A stretch of 34,361 nucleotides of DNA, taken from assembly GCF_001936595.1 (NCBI RefSeq), contig NZ_MLBG01000040.1:1-34361 (forward strand), read 5' to 3'. Each line of letters begins with the position of its first letter. Within the stretch, counting starts at the first letter, position 1. The notes under the pieces are model-generated. The model did no database searches and was not told the origin of the DNA. It was given only the letters and a program-made list of their open reading frames with translations. A program made the translations under genes and the position numbers. The DNA comes from Desulfovibrio sp. DV. Lineage in GTDB: Bacteria; Desulfobacterota; Desulfovibrionia; Desulfovibrionales; Desulfovibrionaceae. Shown piece by piece: positions 7,373 to 14,839 of this stretch.

Positions 7373-9959
7373 CCAGATCGTCCAGGATTTTTTGCTTGTA
7401 GTTTTGCACCATGGGCTCGTTGTGCATGATCATGTCGAGCTGGCGGGTGTGCATGAGCATGTAGCCGATGACGGTGAGCGCCCGCTGCATCTCGGCCTGG
7501 GGTCCACCGCTGACCCGGGCAAAGGACGCATCTTCAGTCACCTCTGCCACAAAGCCCTGGATCTCTAAAATCTCGCCCACGAACTGGGCCCGGCGGCGAC
7601 GCCGGGTATATTCCGCTGCCCCGCCCTTGAACTGGAAGCTCACGTAGTTTTCCGACGGCCGGTCGCCCACCATGGCTTCCACAGTGCAGAAGTGGAAGCC
7701 GAAGCGGGAACTGAGGCACATGTAATTGCGCGAGACCATGAAATAATTGCGTTCGGAAAAAGACGAATGGGAGGCCGCCTCCAGTTGCGGGTTGGTCGAG
7801 GCCTGGATAATGATCGACATGAGACCCCGGCCGTCTACCGGCGGCGGTCCCTGCCAGGGGATGGCGATGATGCCGTCCCACAAGGCCCCTACCGGAATCG
7901 AGCAGATTTCCTCAAGCTTGACGTACTTGCCCGGCACTTCGTGGGTGAAGCCGTCGTCGAGATTGATAAACCACCACTTCATGGCCGTGCCCTTGTATTT
8001 GAGCTGCTTGGCCGCCCGCTTGGAGAAGTGGAACTCCTGGCCGAAATTGAACATCTCGGTCACGGACTTTTCGTGGCAAAACCGGGTGACGTCGTGGAGC
8101 GAGGCGCAGTTTTCCGGGGCAAAGGCCGGCACGTTGGGGTCAATGAGGTGCAGCGGCGTGATCTGGTCCATGACCCGGCGCAAAATGGCGTGCATGGGCG
8201 TGACCCGCTCCGGCGCGGGCTGGCGCTGGGACGCGGCCTCGTCAAGCAACTCCTGGAGCCGGCCCGGATAGACCGCCCGACCGTCGGCATCCACCGTGAC
8301 CTCGGCCTCCGGGGTCAAAAGGCTGGTCGCCCCGGCCAGCCCCATGATGGCCGGCACCCGGAATTCCCGGGCCACGTTGGCCAGATGGCCGGCCGCGCCG
8401 CCCTTTTCCGTGACAATGGCCGCAGCCATGTCAATCACCGAGGCGTAGCGCGGCGGGGCCTCGACCGCAACCAGCACCCCGCCCCGGGGAAAGCGCAGCA
8501 GATCGGCCTCCCGGCGCACCACGAAAACCGGGCCGCAGCCCGCGCCCGGACTGGCCGTCACCCCGCCGGACACAAGCGGCGTGCCATGCACCCGGCTCTC
8601 CCCGCCGCCGGACTGGCTCGGCAGCTGGACCAACTCCCGGCACTGCAGAAACCAGATGGCTCCAGCCCCATCCACGGCCCATTCCACGTCGACCGGCGCG
8701 CCGTACATGGTTTCCAGGGTCACGGTGGCCTCGGCCAGGGAGGCCGCCGTCTCATCGGAAATACTCGGCTCCATGGCCCGCTCGCCAACCGTTTCGGTGC
8801 GGCACACGCCCTCACCGGGCAGGCACATGAACTCCTGGTCCTTTTGCCGGATATGGCGTTCGGACAGGCGCGGCGGCGTTTCCCGGACAAAGACGTACTC
8901 GTCGGTGCCAACCGACCCGTCGACCACCGACTTGGGCAGGCCGAAGGCACTGTGGATATGGATGGAGTCGTCGCGTATATCCAGGGGATTTCGGGAATAG
9001 ATGACCCCGCCGGCGGCCGCGTCCACCATGGCCATGACGCCCACGCACATGGCCACATCCTCGTCCGGGATGCCCCGGTTGAAGCGGTAGGTCATGGCCT
9101 GGGGGCTGTACTTGCTGGCCACGATCTCCTTGTAGCACTGGAGGATGTCGTCGGGACCGACGTTGAGCTTGGACGAAAACTGGCCGGCAAAGGTCTGGCC
9201 GGCCTCGTCCTCGCCCAGGGCCGAACTGCGAAGCGACACCGGCACCTTGCGGCCAAAGGGCGCACACAAGGCGTCGTAGGCCGAAAGGATGGCCGAGGCC
9301 ACATCGCCCGGCACGGTGGCCTCGGTGATCTTGTTGCGAATTTGCGAGCTTAAAATCAGCAGGTTGCGCTGGTCATCCGGGCCGGCCGACTGGAGCAGGC
9401 GGTAGATTTCATCCTTGAGGTCGTTGTCCTCGATAAGCCTATGGTAGGCCCTGGCCGTTATGGCAAAGCCCGGCGGCACAGGCAGGCCGGTACGGCGCAC
9501 GATCTCGCCAAGGCCCGCCATCTTGCCGCCCACCAGATCGGCCAGATCGCGCCCGGCCTTGCCCATGGGGATGACCAGATCCAAGGGCGTTTCCAGGGTG
9601 CAGGAGGCGGCCAGACATTCGCCGATGCGCCGCTGGATGTCCTTGATGCGATTGTAGAGCTCGGCGTATTTGCCCGGAGCAATGGCGTTTAGGTGCTCGA
9701 CGATCTTGTAGACATTGACCGATACGGCCGTGGAGTGGGCGCGAATGAAGGCCATGCCGAAGGTACGGTGGCCGTTTAAGGCCTCCTCCATCTCGGTCAT
9801 CAGTTCCAGGGCCTTTTTGTTGGCCGTCAAGAGCAGCTTGAAATGGTGGTAGCGTTTCTTGAATTCGGTCTGAATCTGCTCTTCGGTCAGTCCCTGGGGA
9901 GCATCCGACTGATTGTCGGAAAAAAAGCCTTTCACCGCACGCGCGAGTTTGCCGAACAC
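7284..9959 (-). CDS. PEP-synthase-like protein (ATP-grasp plus phosphohistidine swivel domain)
   Basis: About 891 residues from a GTG start at 9959-9957 with a G-rich site upstream; the open frame extends further but lies over the divergent promoter region. Residues 1-120 are helical. Residues about 130-440 form the PEP/pyruvate dikinase ATP-grasp domain (PVSLRSSALGEDEAG near 240, DVEWAVDG and IWFLQCRE near 425-440). Residues about 480-560 form the swivel domain with the phosphohistidine His525 in GGAAGHLANVAREFRVPAIMG-like context. The TIM-barrel that binds PEP or pyruvate in PEP synthase and PPDK is missing. Instead about 330 residues of unfamiliar sequence follow, rich in aromatic residues and with an Arg-rich YTRRRRR element. 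It may phosphorylate a different substrate, as rifampin phosphotransferases do, but the target is unknown. Confidence 0.8.
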   Translation of the reverse strand: MFGKLARAVKGFFSDNQSDAPQGLTEEQIQTEFKKRYHHFKLLLTANKKALELMTEMEEALNGHRTFGMAFIRAHSTAVSVNVYKIVEHLNAIAPGKYAELYNRIKDIQRRIGECLAASCTLETPLDLVIPMGKAGRDLADLVGGKMAGLGEIVRRTGLPVPPGFAITARAYHRLIEDNDLKDEIYRLLQSAGPDDQRNLLILSSQIRNKITEATVPGDVASAILSAYDALCAPFGRKVPVSLRSSALGEDEAGQTFAGQFSSKLNVGPDDILQCYKEIVASKYSPQAMTYRFNRGIPDEDVAMCVGVMAMVDAAAGGVIYSRNPLDIRDDSIHIHSAFGLPKSVVDGSVGTDEYVFVRETPPRLSERHIRQKDQEFMCLPGEGVCRTETVGERAMEPSISDETAASLAEATVTLETMYGAPVDVEWAVDGAGAIWFLQCRELVQLPSQSGGGESRVHGTPLVSGGVTASPGAGCGPVFVVRREADLLRFPRGGVLVAVEAPPRYASVIDMAAAIVTEKGGAAGHLANVAREFRVPAIMGLAGATSLLTPEAEVTVDADGRAVYPGRLQELLDEAASQRQPAPERVTPMHAILRRVMDQITPLHLIDPNVPAFAPENCASLHDVTRFCHEKSVTEMFNFGQEFHFSKRAAKQLKYKGTAMKWWFINLDDGFTHEVPGKYVKLEEICSIPVGALWDGIIAIPWQGPPPVDGRGLMSIIIQASTNPQLEAASHSSFSERNYFMVSRNYMCLSSRFGFHFCTVEAMVGDRPSENYVSFQFKGGAAEYTRRRRRAQFVGEILEIQGFVAEVTEDASFARVSGGPQAEMQRALTVIGYMLMHTRQLDMIMHNEPMVQNYKQKILDDLVTVVGSPLHALAPCPIQGAEAAAEAETTA

Positions 9960-10013
9960 GTCGCCCCCGCCTGGCCGGACCGGGTCCGGGTTTCGGTTCT
10001 CTGCCTGATTGTT

Positions 10014-10042
10014 CTTGTATCGTTTGGGTACAAGGAAGGCAA
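10014..10042 (-). promoter_or_regulatory. Promoter with overlapping dyad operator for the PEP-synthase-like gene
   Basis: On the minus strand TTGCCT (10042-10037) is separated by exactly 17 bases from TACAAG (10019-10014), a sigma-70-type promoter about 50 bases before the GTG start. The -10 hexamer is one arm of a perfect inverted repeat, CTTGTA-N9-TACAAG (10014-10034), a plausible repressor operator between this gene and the divergent transporter. Confidence 0.5.
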
Positions 10043-10132
10043 TGGAGCGTCGCCAGACGGCCGCAGGTTCCAGACCGGGCTTTGCAGGCCGCCCGCTTTG
10101 CCGCATGGTAGGCGAAACAGCCGGAGCCGCCC

Positions 10133-11542
10133 ATGCCGACACCCGCCCCTTCTGCCGCCGCCAGCCTGACCACGCCCCAGCGGCTGGCCCTGGCCGCCGT
10201 CCTCCTGACCGCCCTGGCCCTGCTCCAGCCGTTTTGGACCCCGGGCGCACAGGTCCGGGCCGGGGCGGCGGTGCTGCTGGCCATCGGCCTTTGGACCACG
10301 GGCTGGCTGCCGCCGTGGCTGACGGCCATCATCTTTTTCACCCTGTGCATGGCCGGCAAACTGGCCCCGGCCGCCACGGTCTTTGCCGGGTTTGCCTCCT
10401 CGGCTGTGTGGCTGGTCTTTTCCGGGGCCGTGCTTGGCGAAGCCATCCGCCACACCGGCCTTGGCGACCGTCTGGCCGGTCGCCTGGCCCCGGCCCTGAC
10501 CCGCTCCTCCAGTCGGGCCGTGGCCGGGGTGACCCTTTTTTCCGCAGCCATGCTCTTTATCATGCCCTCGGCCATGGGCCGGGTCATGCTGCTGCTGCCC
10601 ATCCTGGCCTCCCTGGCCGACCGGCTGGGCTACCATCCGGGCAGCAAGGGCCGCCACGGGCTCATCATCGGCGGCCTGCTCGGCACCTATCTGCCGGCCA
10701 CGGCCGTGCTGCCGGCCAACATCCCCAACAACGTCCTGGCCGGCACCATGGAATCCATCCTCGGACTGGTCCCGTCCTACGGCCCCTATTTCCTGCTCCA
10801 CTTCCCCATCCTCGGGGCCTTGCGCCTGGGCATTCTCATTGCGCTTTTGGCCGTACTCTACCGGGACACGCCCCGGGCCGCCGCCCCGTCGCCGGGCGCG
10901 CCCCCGGACCGCGGTCCGGTCACGGCCGCCCAACGCCGGCTCGGGCTGGTGCTGGCCCTGGCTGTCGTCTTGTGGTCCAGCGACGGCTGGCACCACATTC
11001 CGGCCGCCTGGACCGGAATGCTGGCAGCGCTCGTCTGCCTGTTTCCGGGCAGCGGCCTGCTCCCGGCCAATGCCTTCGGGACGCTTCGGTTCGAGGCGAT
11101 TTTCTATGTGGCCGGCATTGTGAGCCTGGGGGCGGTGGCCGACCACAGCGGCCTGGGCAACAGTCTGGCCCGGATGGCCATTGCCGCCCTGCCGCTTTCG
11201 CCCGAGGCCCCGGGACTGGCCTTCGGGCTGCTCTCGGGCCTCGCCACCCTGGTCGGGCTGGCCGTGACCCTTCCCGGCGTGCCGCCGGTGATGACGCCGC
11301 TGGTGCCGGATCTGGCCGCAGCCGTCGGCTGGTCGCCCCTGGCCGTGGCCATGACCCAGGTGGTGGCGTTCTCGTCGGTGATCCTGCCCTATCAGGCCCC
11401 GCCGCTGGTGGTGGCCATCCAGGCCGGCTACGTGCCGGGCCGGGATGTGACGCGGCTTTGCCTCCTGACCGCCGCCATCACCATCATTGCCCTGTGGCCG
11501 CTTGATTACTGGTGGTGGCGCGTACTCGGGGTCATCGGCTAG
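10133..11542 (+). CDS. DASS-family anion/dicarboxylate transporter
   Basis: This 469-residue protein has about 12 hydrophobic segments and the general layout of the DASS/SLC13 (divalent anion:sodium symporter) and ArsB/NhaD superfamily. Two halves can be seen, each with a polar re-entrant-like segment: MLFIMPSAMGRVMLLLPI near residue 145 and the stretch with GVPPVMTPLVPDL near 385. A charged loop at residues 240-262 separates them. The substrate could be sulfate, a dicarboxylate or another anion; the sequence does not decide it. A GGAG site lies 8 bases before the ATG. The gene is divergent from the PEP-synthase-like gene, shares its operator region, and ends at its own terminator. Confidence 0.8.
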   Translation: MPTPAPSAAASLTTPQRLALAAVLLTALALLQPFWTPGAQVRAGAAVLLAIGLWTTGWLPPWLTAIIFFTLCMAGKLAPAATVFAGFASSAVWLVFSGAVLGEAIRHTGLGDRLAGRLAPALTRSSSRAVAGVTLFSAAMLFIMPSAMGRVMLLLPILASLADRLGYHPGSKGRHGLIIGGLLGTYLPATAVLPANIPNNVLAGTMESILGLVPSYGPYFLLHFPILGALRLGILIALLAVLYRDTPRAAAPSPGAPPDRGPVTAAQRRLGLVLALAVVLWSSDGWHHIPAAWTGMLAALVCLFPGSGLLPANAFGTLRFEAIFYVAGIVSLGAVADHSGLGNSLARMAIAALPLSPEAPGLAFGLLSGLATLVGLAVTLPGVPPVMTPLVPDLAAAVGWSPLAVAMTQVVAFSSVILPYQAPPLVVAIQAGYVPGRDVTRLCLLTAAITIIALWPLDYWWWRVLGVIG

Positions 11543-11576
11543 CGGTCTGTCCTTTCGATACCGCCAGCGCCACGGC

Positions 11577-11602
11577 AAAGGGGGCCCCAAGGCCCCCTTT
11601 TG
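11577..11602 (+). terminator. Rho-independent terminator of the transporter gene
   Basis: AAAGGGGGCC (11577-11586) pairs perfectly with GGCCCCCTTT (11591-11600) around CCAA, ending in a short T-run. It lies between convergent genes and could work in both directions. Confidence 0.85.
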
Positions 11603-11627
11603 TTGCGTGATGGCAGGGGGCTCCCCC

Positions 11628-12653
11628 CTAGTCTTCCCCCAGACTGCCGGCCAGGCGCCAGCCGTTGCGGCCGGCGTTTTTGGCGGCGTACATGGCCGCA
11701 TCGGCCAGACGCAACAGCTCCCCGCCACGCCTGGCGTCGTCCGGAAAAAACGCCACGCCCACGCTGGCCCCAAGCCGGCACACCACCCCGCGAACCTCGA
11801 ACGGTTCGCGCATGGCCGCCACCATCTTCTCGGCGATGGCCACCGCATTGGCCGTCTCGCCAATGCCGGGAGTCAGCGCCACAAACTCGTCGCCGCCAAG
11901 CCGCGCCACAGTATCGGAACGCCGCACACAACGGATCAGACGCTGGGCCGTCTGGGACAGCACCGCATCCCCGGTCTCATGGCCATGCTGGTCATTGACG
12001 TCCTTGAAATGGTCAAGATCGATGAAATAGACCGCCGCCCGCTCGTTGTGCCGTTCGGCCAGGACCATGGTCTGGCGCAGCCGGTCCATATAAAGGGCCC
12101 GCCCGGGCAGCCCGGTCAGGCCGTCGTGCAGGGAAAGACGGGTGAAAAGCTCTTCAGCCCGTTTGCGCTCGGTGATGTCGTTGACGATGCCGTCATAGGC
12201 CAAAAGCCGGCCGGCCGTGTTGCGGTGCAGCACCGGCGTGTTTCGCACATGGCGGATGGTGCCGTCCTTGTGGACAATGCGGTGCTCAAGCGGCCCGGCA
12301 TCCTCCCCGGCCAGCAACCGGGCGGCATGATCCAGCACCGCCGGCCGATCCTCCTCAGGCACCATGGTCAGCCACAACAGCGGATTGTCGCGGTATTCCC
12401 CGGCCGTATAGCCGGTCACGGCCACGCAGTTGGGGCCATGGTCCGTGGCCACCGCCCGGCCGTCTTTGACCACCACGGTATAGACGTAATCCGTCACCGA
12501 TTCGAGCAGCCGGCGATAGCGGTCCTCGCCCTGGCGCAAAACCCGTTCCATCGCCATGCACCGCTCGCGCTCAGCCTCAAGACCAGCCACCCGCCGCTGC
12601 AAAGCCCCAATCTCCGCCAGCAGGTCCTCCCGGGTACGGGAATCGGCGTCCAT
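11628..12653 (-). CDS. PAS-GGDEF diguanylate cyclase
   Basis: This 341-residue enzyme probably makes c-di-GMP from two GTP. Residues 8-45 are a coiled coil, residues about 45-165 a PAS/PAC sensor domain ending in NDITERKRAEE, and residues 170-335 a GGDEF domain. The active-site motif GGDEF is intact at 253-257 and is preceded by an RxxD inhibitory site (R244-D247) five residues upstream, so product feedback is expected. No transmembrane segment is seen, so it is cytosolic. An excellent AAGGAGGTG site precedes the ATG. The gene is transcribed alone. It is the only apparently active c-di-GMP synthase in the window. Confidence 0.93.
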   Translation of the reverse strand: MDADSRTREDLLAEIGALQRRVAGLEAERERCMAMERVLRQGEDRYRRLLESVTDYVYTVVVKDGRAVATDHGPNCVAVTGYTAGEYRDNPLLWLTMVPEEDRPAVLDHAARLLAGEDAGPLEHRIVHKDGTIRHVRNTPVLHRNTAGRLLAYDGIVNDITERKRAEELFTRLSLHDGLTGLPGRALYMDRLRQTMVLAERHNERAAVYFIDLDHFKDVNDQHGHETGDAVLSQTAQRLIRCVRRSDTVARLGGDEFVALTPGIGETANAVAIAEKMVAAMREPFEVRGVVCRLGASVGVAFFPDDARRGGELLRLADAAMYAAKNAGRNGWRLAGSLGED

Positions 12654-12729
12654 GGCGCACCTCCTTGCCAGGCTCCCCCAACGTAGCGAAAGCCCGGCCC
12701 TTTGTCATGGCCCCCGCTTGCCAAGGCGC

Positions 12730-12745
12730 AGCCCAAAGCGTACCA
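12730..12745 (-). promoter_or_regulatory. Possible sigma-54 promoter of the diguanylate cyclase gene
   Basis: On the minus strand TGGTACGCTTTGGGCT has GG-N10-GC spacing and a 6 of 7 match at -24, but the -12 element (GGGCT) is poor. It is about 80 bases before the start codon. Confidence 0.25.
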
Positions 12746-12781
12746 GCAATCCATGGCAAACCGTAGCCCCGGAGCGCAACC

Positions 12782-13528
12782 ATGACCATTGGGTCCGACT
12801 TCGCTGACGATCTCAAGCACGAAGTGCTCGCCGAGATGGCCGACAACTTCTTCGCTCGCCGCTGCCACCTCGACGAGCGCCTGGAAAATTTCGAATCCCT
12901 GCGAAACCGCGTCATCGCCCGGGCCGCCCCCGCCGTCGACGCCATCCATACCCTGCGCCGCCTGCTCCTTGAGCACCCCCAGGCCGACGCCTTCCTCGCC
13001 AGCCTCGGCCTCGATCCGGCCACCCTGCCTCCAGCCAAACAACTCCGTCCCATCGCCCGGCCCATGGCCCTCACCGCCGCCGGACGCTACCGGAAAGCCC
13101 TGCGCCGCAGCTACGAAACCATGCACCGGGAAATCAAACAATACAACGAAGGCGGCTACACCGCCGATCCCAGACAGCCCGGCCGCATGATGCCCGTGCC
13201 CGGCTACGCCCATCTCCACACCGTGGCCGAAAACATCAACGCCGAGATCGAATCCATCAACTCCTCCCAATGCCCCTCGGACATGCTGCGCTTCAACAAG
13301 TCCCTGGACCCCGCCTGCCTGGAACAGGAAAGCGCCTGCGGCGCCATCGGCGACGCCTGCCGGCTCAATAACGAACTGGCCTTCACCCCGCTTGACCCAA
13401 AAAAATTCGACGTGCCCCTCCTGCCCACCCCGCCGGAACCCGACGCCATGGAAACAACCCTCGACGCCCTGGCCGATACCGTGCGCGCCGGCAACCCGAA
13501 CAAGGCGGATGCGGTCTTTTTTGGGTAA
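12782..13528 (+). CDS. Hypothetical protein, largely helical
   Basis: I do not recognise this 248-residue protein. It has no signal peptide or membrane segment. Residues 1-115 look helical and charged. A central part contains RRSYETMHREIKQYNEGGYTA-like sequence followed by a Pro-Gly-rich turn. The C-terminal half has three cysteines (in SSQCPSD, DPACLEQ, ESACGAI) and a fourth in GDACRL, so a metal site or disulfides are possible. A CCGGAG site lies just before the ATG. It is divergent from the diguanylate cyclase gene and its codon use matches the neighbours, so it is likely a real gene. A dispersed repeat follows the stop codon directly. Confidence 0.7.
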   Translation: MTIGSDFADDLKHEVLAEMADNFFARRCHLDERLENFESLRNRVIARAAPAVDAIHTLRRLLLEHPQADAFLASLGLDPATLPPAKQLRPIARPMALTAAGRYRKALRRSYETMHREIKQYNEGGYTADPRQPGRMMPVPGYAHLHTVAENINAEIESINSSQCPSDMLRFNKSLDPACLEQESACGAIGDACRLNNELAFTPLDPKKFDVPLLPTPPEPDAMETTLDALADTVRAGNPNKADAVFFG

Positions 13529-13530
13529 GG

Positions 13531-13593
13531 AGAGGAAGGGAAGAGGGAAGATGCCTCCGGCGGCCAAAGGGCTGAGCCCTTTGGAATCCCACC
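13531..13593 (-). repeat. Dispersed palindromic repeat, copy B
   Basis: In reverse orientation this reads like copy A (4277-4344): G/A-rich purine tail, ATGCCTCCGGCGGC, then a perfect 10-base hairpin (13564-13573 with 13575-13584) and the GGTGGG end. It lies between two convergent genes and its hairpin could act as a bidirectional terminator. Confidence 0.75.
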
Positions 13594-13647
13594 TGGAGGC
13601 AAGGGGTAAACAGTGGCGGCGTTACCGCGACGTTGGGCGGAGTGTCC

Positions 13648-14352
13648 CTACGATCCGGCGCCGGCCGCAGGCACTGCGGGCGGTGCGGGGTTGGGGTTGG
13701 CCGGGGGCGGGGCTTTGTAGCCGTAGTTCCAGTTGGTGATGGGGCTGCCCATATCCATGGCCAGGGTGGCGGTGATGGCTGAGAGGGGTTCGGCGGGCAT
13801 CCGGTTTTTCCGGGCGAAAATGACGTAATCCTCGGTCAGCCCGGTCTCCATCAGGCCGGAGTGGGCCATGGACCAGAGGCGTTCGCCGCTTTGGGCATCG
13901 ATGACGTCGAAGGTGAAGGACACGCTGGAGTCGCCCCGGGTGCCGCCGGACATGATGTAGGTGAATTTGCCGACCACGACCACATCGACGCCCATTTTCC
14001 GGGCCATGGCCACGGCCTGGGGGGTGGAGGCGGTCTTGAAGTTGGCTTCGTAGAGCAGTTTGGGGAACACGCGGTCGCGGGTCCAGGTCTGCCAGACGAC
14101 GCGGGTGAGTTGTTCGCCGAGGTCCTGGGCGTAGGCAATGTCCTGGGTGACCTGGAAGGGCACGATGAGGGCCGAGACCGGCACGGGCGGCGCTTTGAGG
14201 GGTTCGACGTAGACTTCGGGATTGTTCCGTTTGGTCCAGGAATCGATGTAGACCGTGTGTTTATCGGTCAATTTCGGTTCAACGGCGCAGGCAGCCAGGA
14301 CCAGGGCGGCGGCCAGGGCCGCGAGGAGGAGACGGGTCGGGGCGTGGGACAT
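13648..14352 (-). CDS. Lipoprotein, possibly CsgG/LpoB-like fold
   Basis: This is a 234-residue protein with a lipobox LAAC and lipidated Cys22 after a hydrophobic signal. The mature protein has an alternating alpha/beta pattern: SALIVPFQV, a helix, a strand, a helix with AVAMARKMGVDVVVVGKFTY, a long strand pair ending in FTFDVIDAQSGERLWSMAHSG. That arrangement resembles the CsgG/LpoB/TolB-N type of periplasmic lipoproteins (inference from pattern only). The end is Pro/Ala-rich. A GGAGGT site precedes the ATG. The gene follows 14385-14720 by 32 bases, so the two are probably one transcript. Its function is unknown. Confidence 0.7.
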   Translation of the reverse strand: MSHAPTRLLLAALAAALVLAACAVEPKLTDKHTVYIDSWTKRNNPEVYVEPLKAPPVPVSALIVPFQVTQDIAYAQDLGEQLTRVVWQTWTRDRVFPKLLYEANFKTASTPQAVAMARKMGVDVVVVGKFTYIMSGGTRGDSSVSFTFDVIDAQSGERLWSMAHSGLMETGLTEDYVIFARKNRMPAEPLSAITATLAMDMGSPITNWNYGYKAPPPANPNPAPPAVPAAGAGS

Positions 14353-14384
14353 GGGGAGACCTCCATCCTGGGCGGCTTGGCCCG

Positions 14385-14720
14385 TTATTGGCGCGTGGTG
14401 GTGACCACGGGCGCGTCGGAGAGGGTTTTGAGCAACTGTTCGCGGGAGGAGAGCAGGCTTTCGCGCAATTCGTATCGTTTCTTGGGGGGCAGGAGGCGGA
14501 ATTCCGGACGCGCCGACATCTGCCTGAGTTCGAGCATTTCCTGGCGGATACGCCGGATTTTAAGCAGAAAGGCCTGTTCCTCCGGTCGGATCTTGGAGGC
14601 GACTTCGGCCAGTTCGGCCAGTTCGCCGGCCATGGCCCGGAAGGTTTCGGGATGGATTTCCCTGGCCTTTCGTCGCCATTGCGCCACGGCGCGCCATTTT
14701 GCCCGCATCCATGTCCACAT
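14385..14720 (-). CDS. Small helical hypothetical protein
   Basis: This 111-residue protein is rich in Arg, Glu, Leu and Lys and is almost wholly predicted helical, with coiled-coil character over residues 25-95. No signal peptide, cysteine cluster or known motif was seen. Another in-frame ATG lies at M5; the ribosome-binding site is weak for both, so the start is uncertain. The gene lies directly upstream of the lipoprotein gene and may be cotranscribed with it. The function is not known. Confidence 0.55.
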   Translation of the reverse strand: MWTWMRAKWRAVAQWRRKAREIHPETFRAMAGELAELAEVASKIRPEEQAFLLKIRRIRQEMLELRQMSARPEFRLLPPKKRYELRESLLSSREQLLKTLSDAPVVTTTRQ

Positions 14721-14839
14721 GGCCCACCCCGTGTCTGTCGTCCCGGCGGCCCTCTTGCGATGCAGCGAGGACCAAGCCGTTTTGTCAGTATTGATCTTTC
14801 GCGTTTCGTTGCCGCCGCGTCAAGGGGATGGGGGTCGGA

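Noticed and set aside
7692-9353. A 553-codon plus-strand open frame
   Set aside because: It is antisense to the conserved ATP-grasp and swivel domains of the PEP-synthase-like gene and is His/Gly/Arg-rich, as shadow frames are.
9960-10250. A 97-residue N-terminal extension of the PEP-synthase-like protein
   Set aside because: It covers the promoter and operator and the start of the divergent transporter gene, and its sequence looks random.
9932-11863. A 643-codon open frame opposite the transporter
   Set aside because: It overlaps the transporter and the diguanylate cyclase end and has no recognisable domain.
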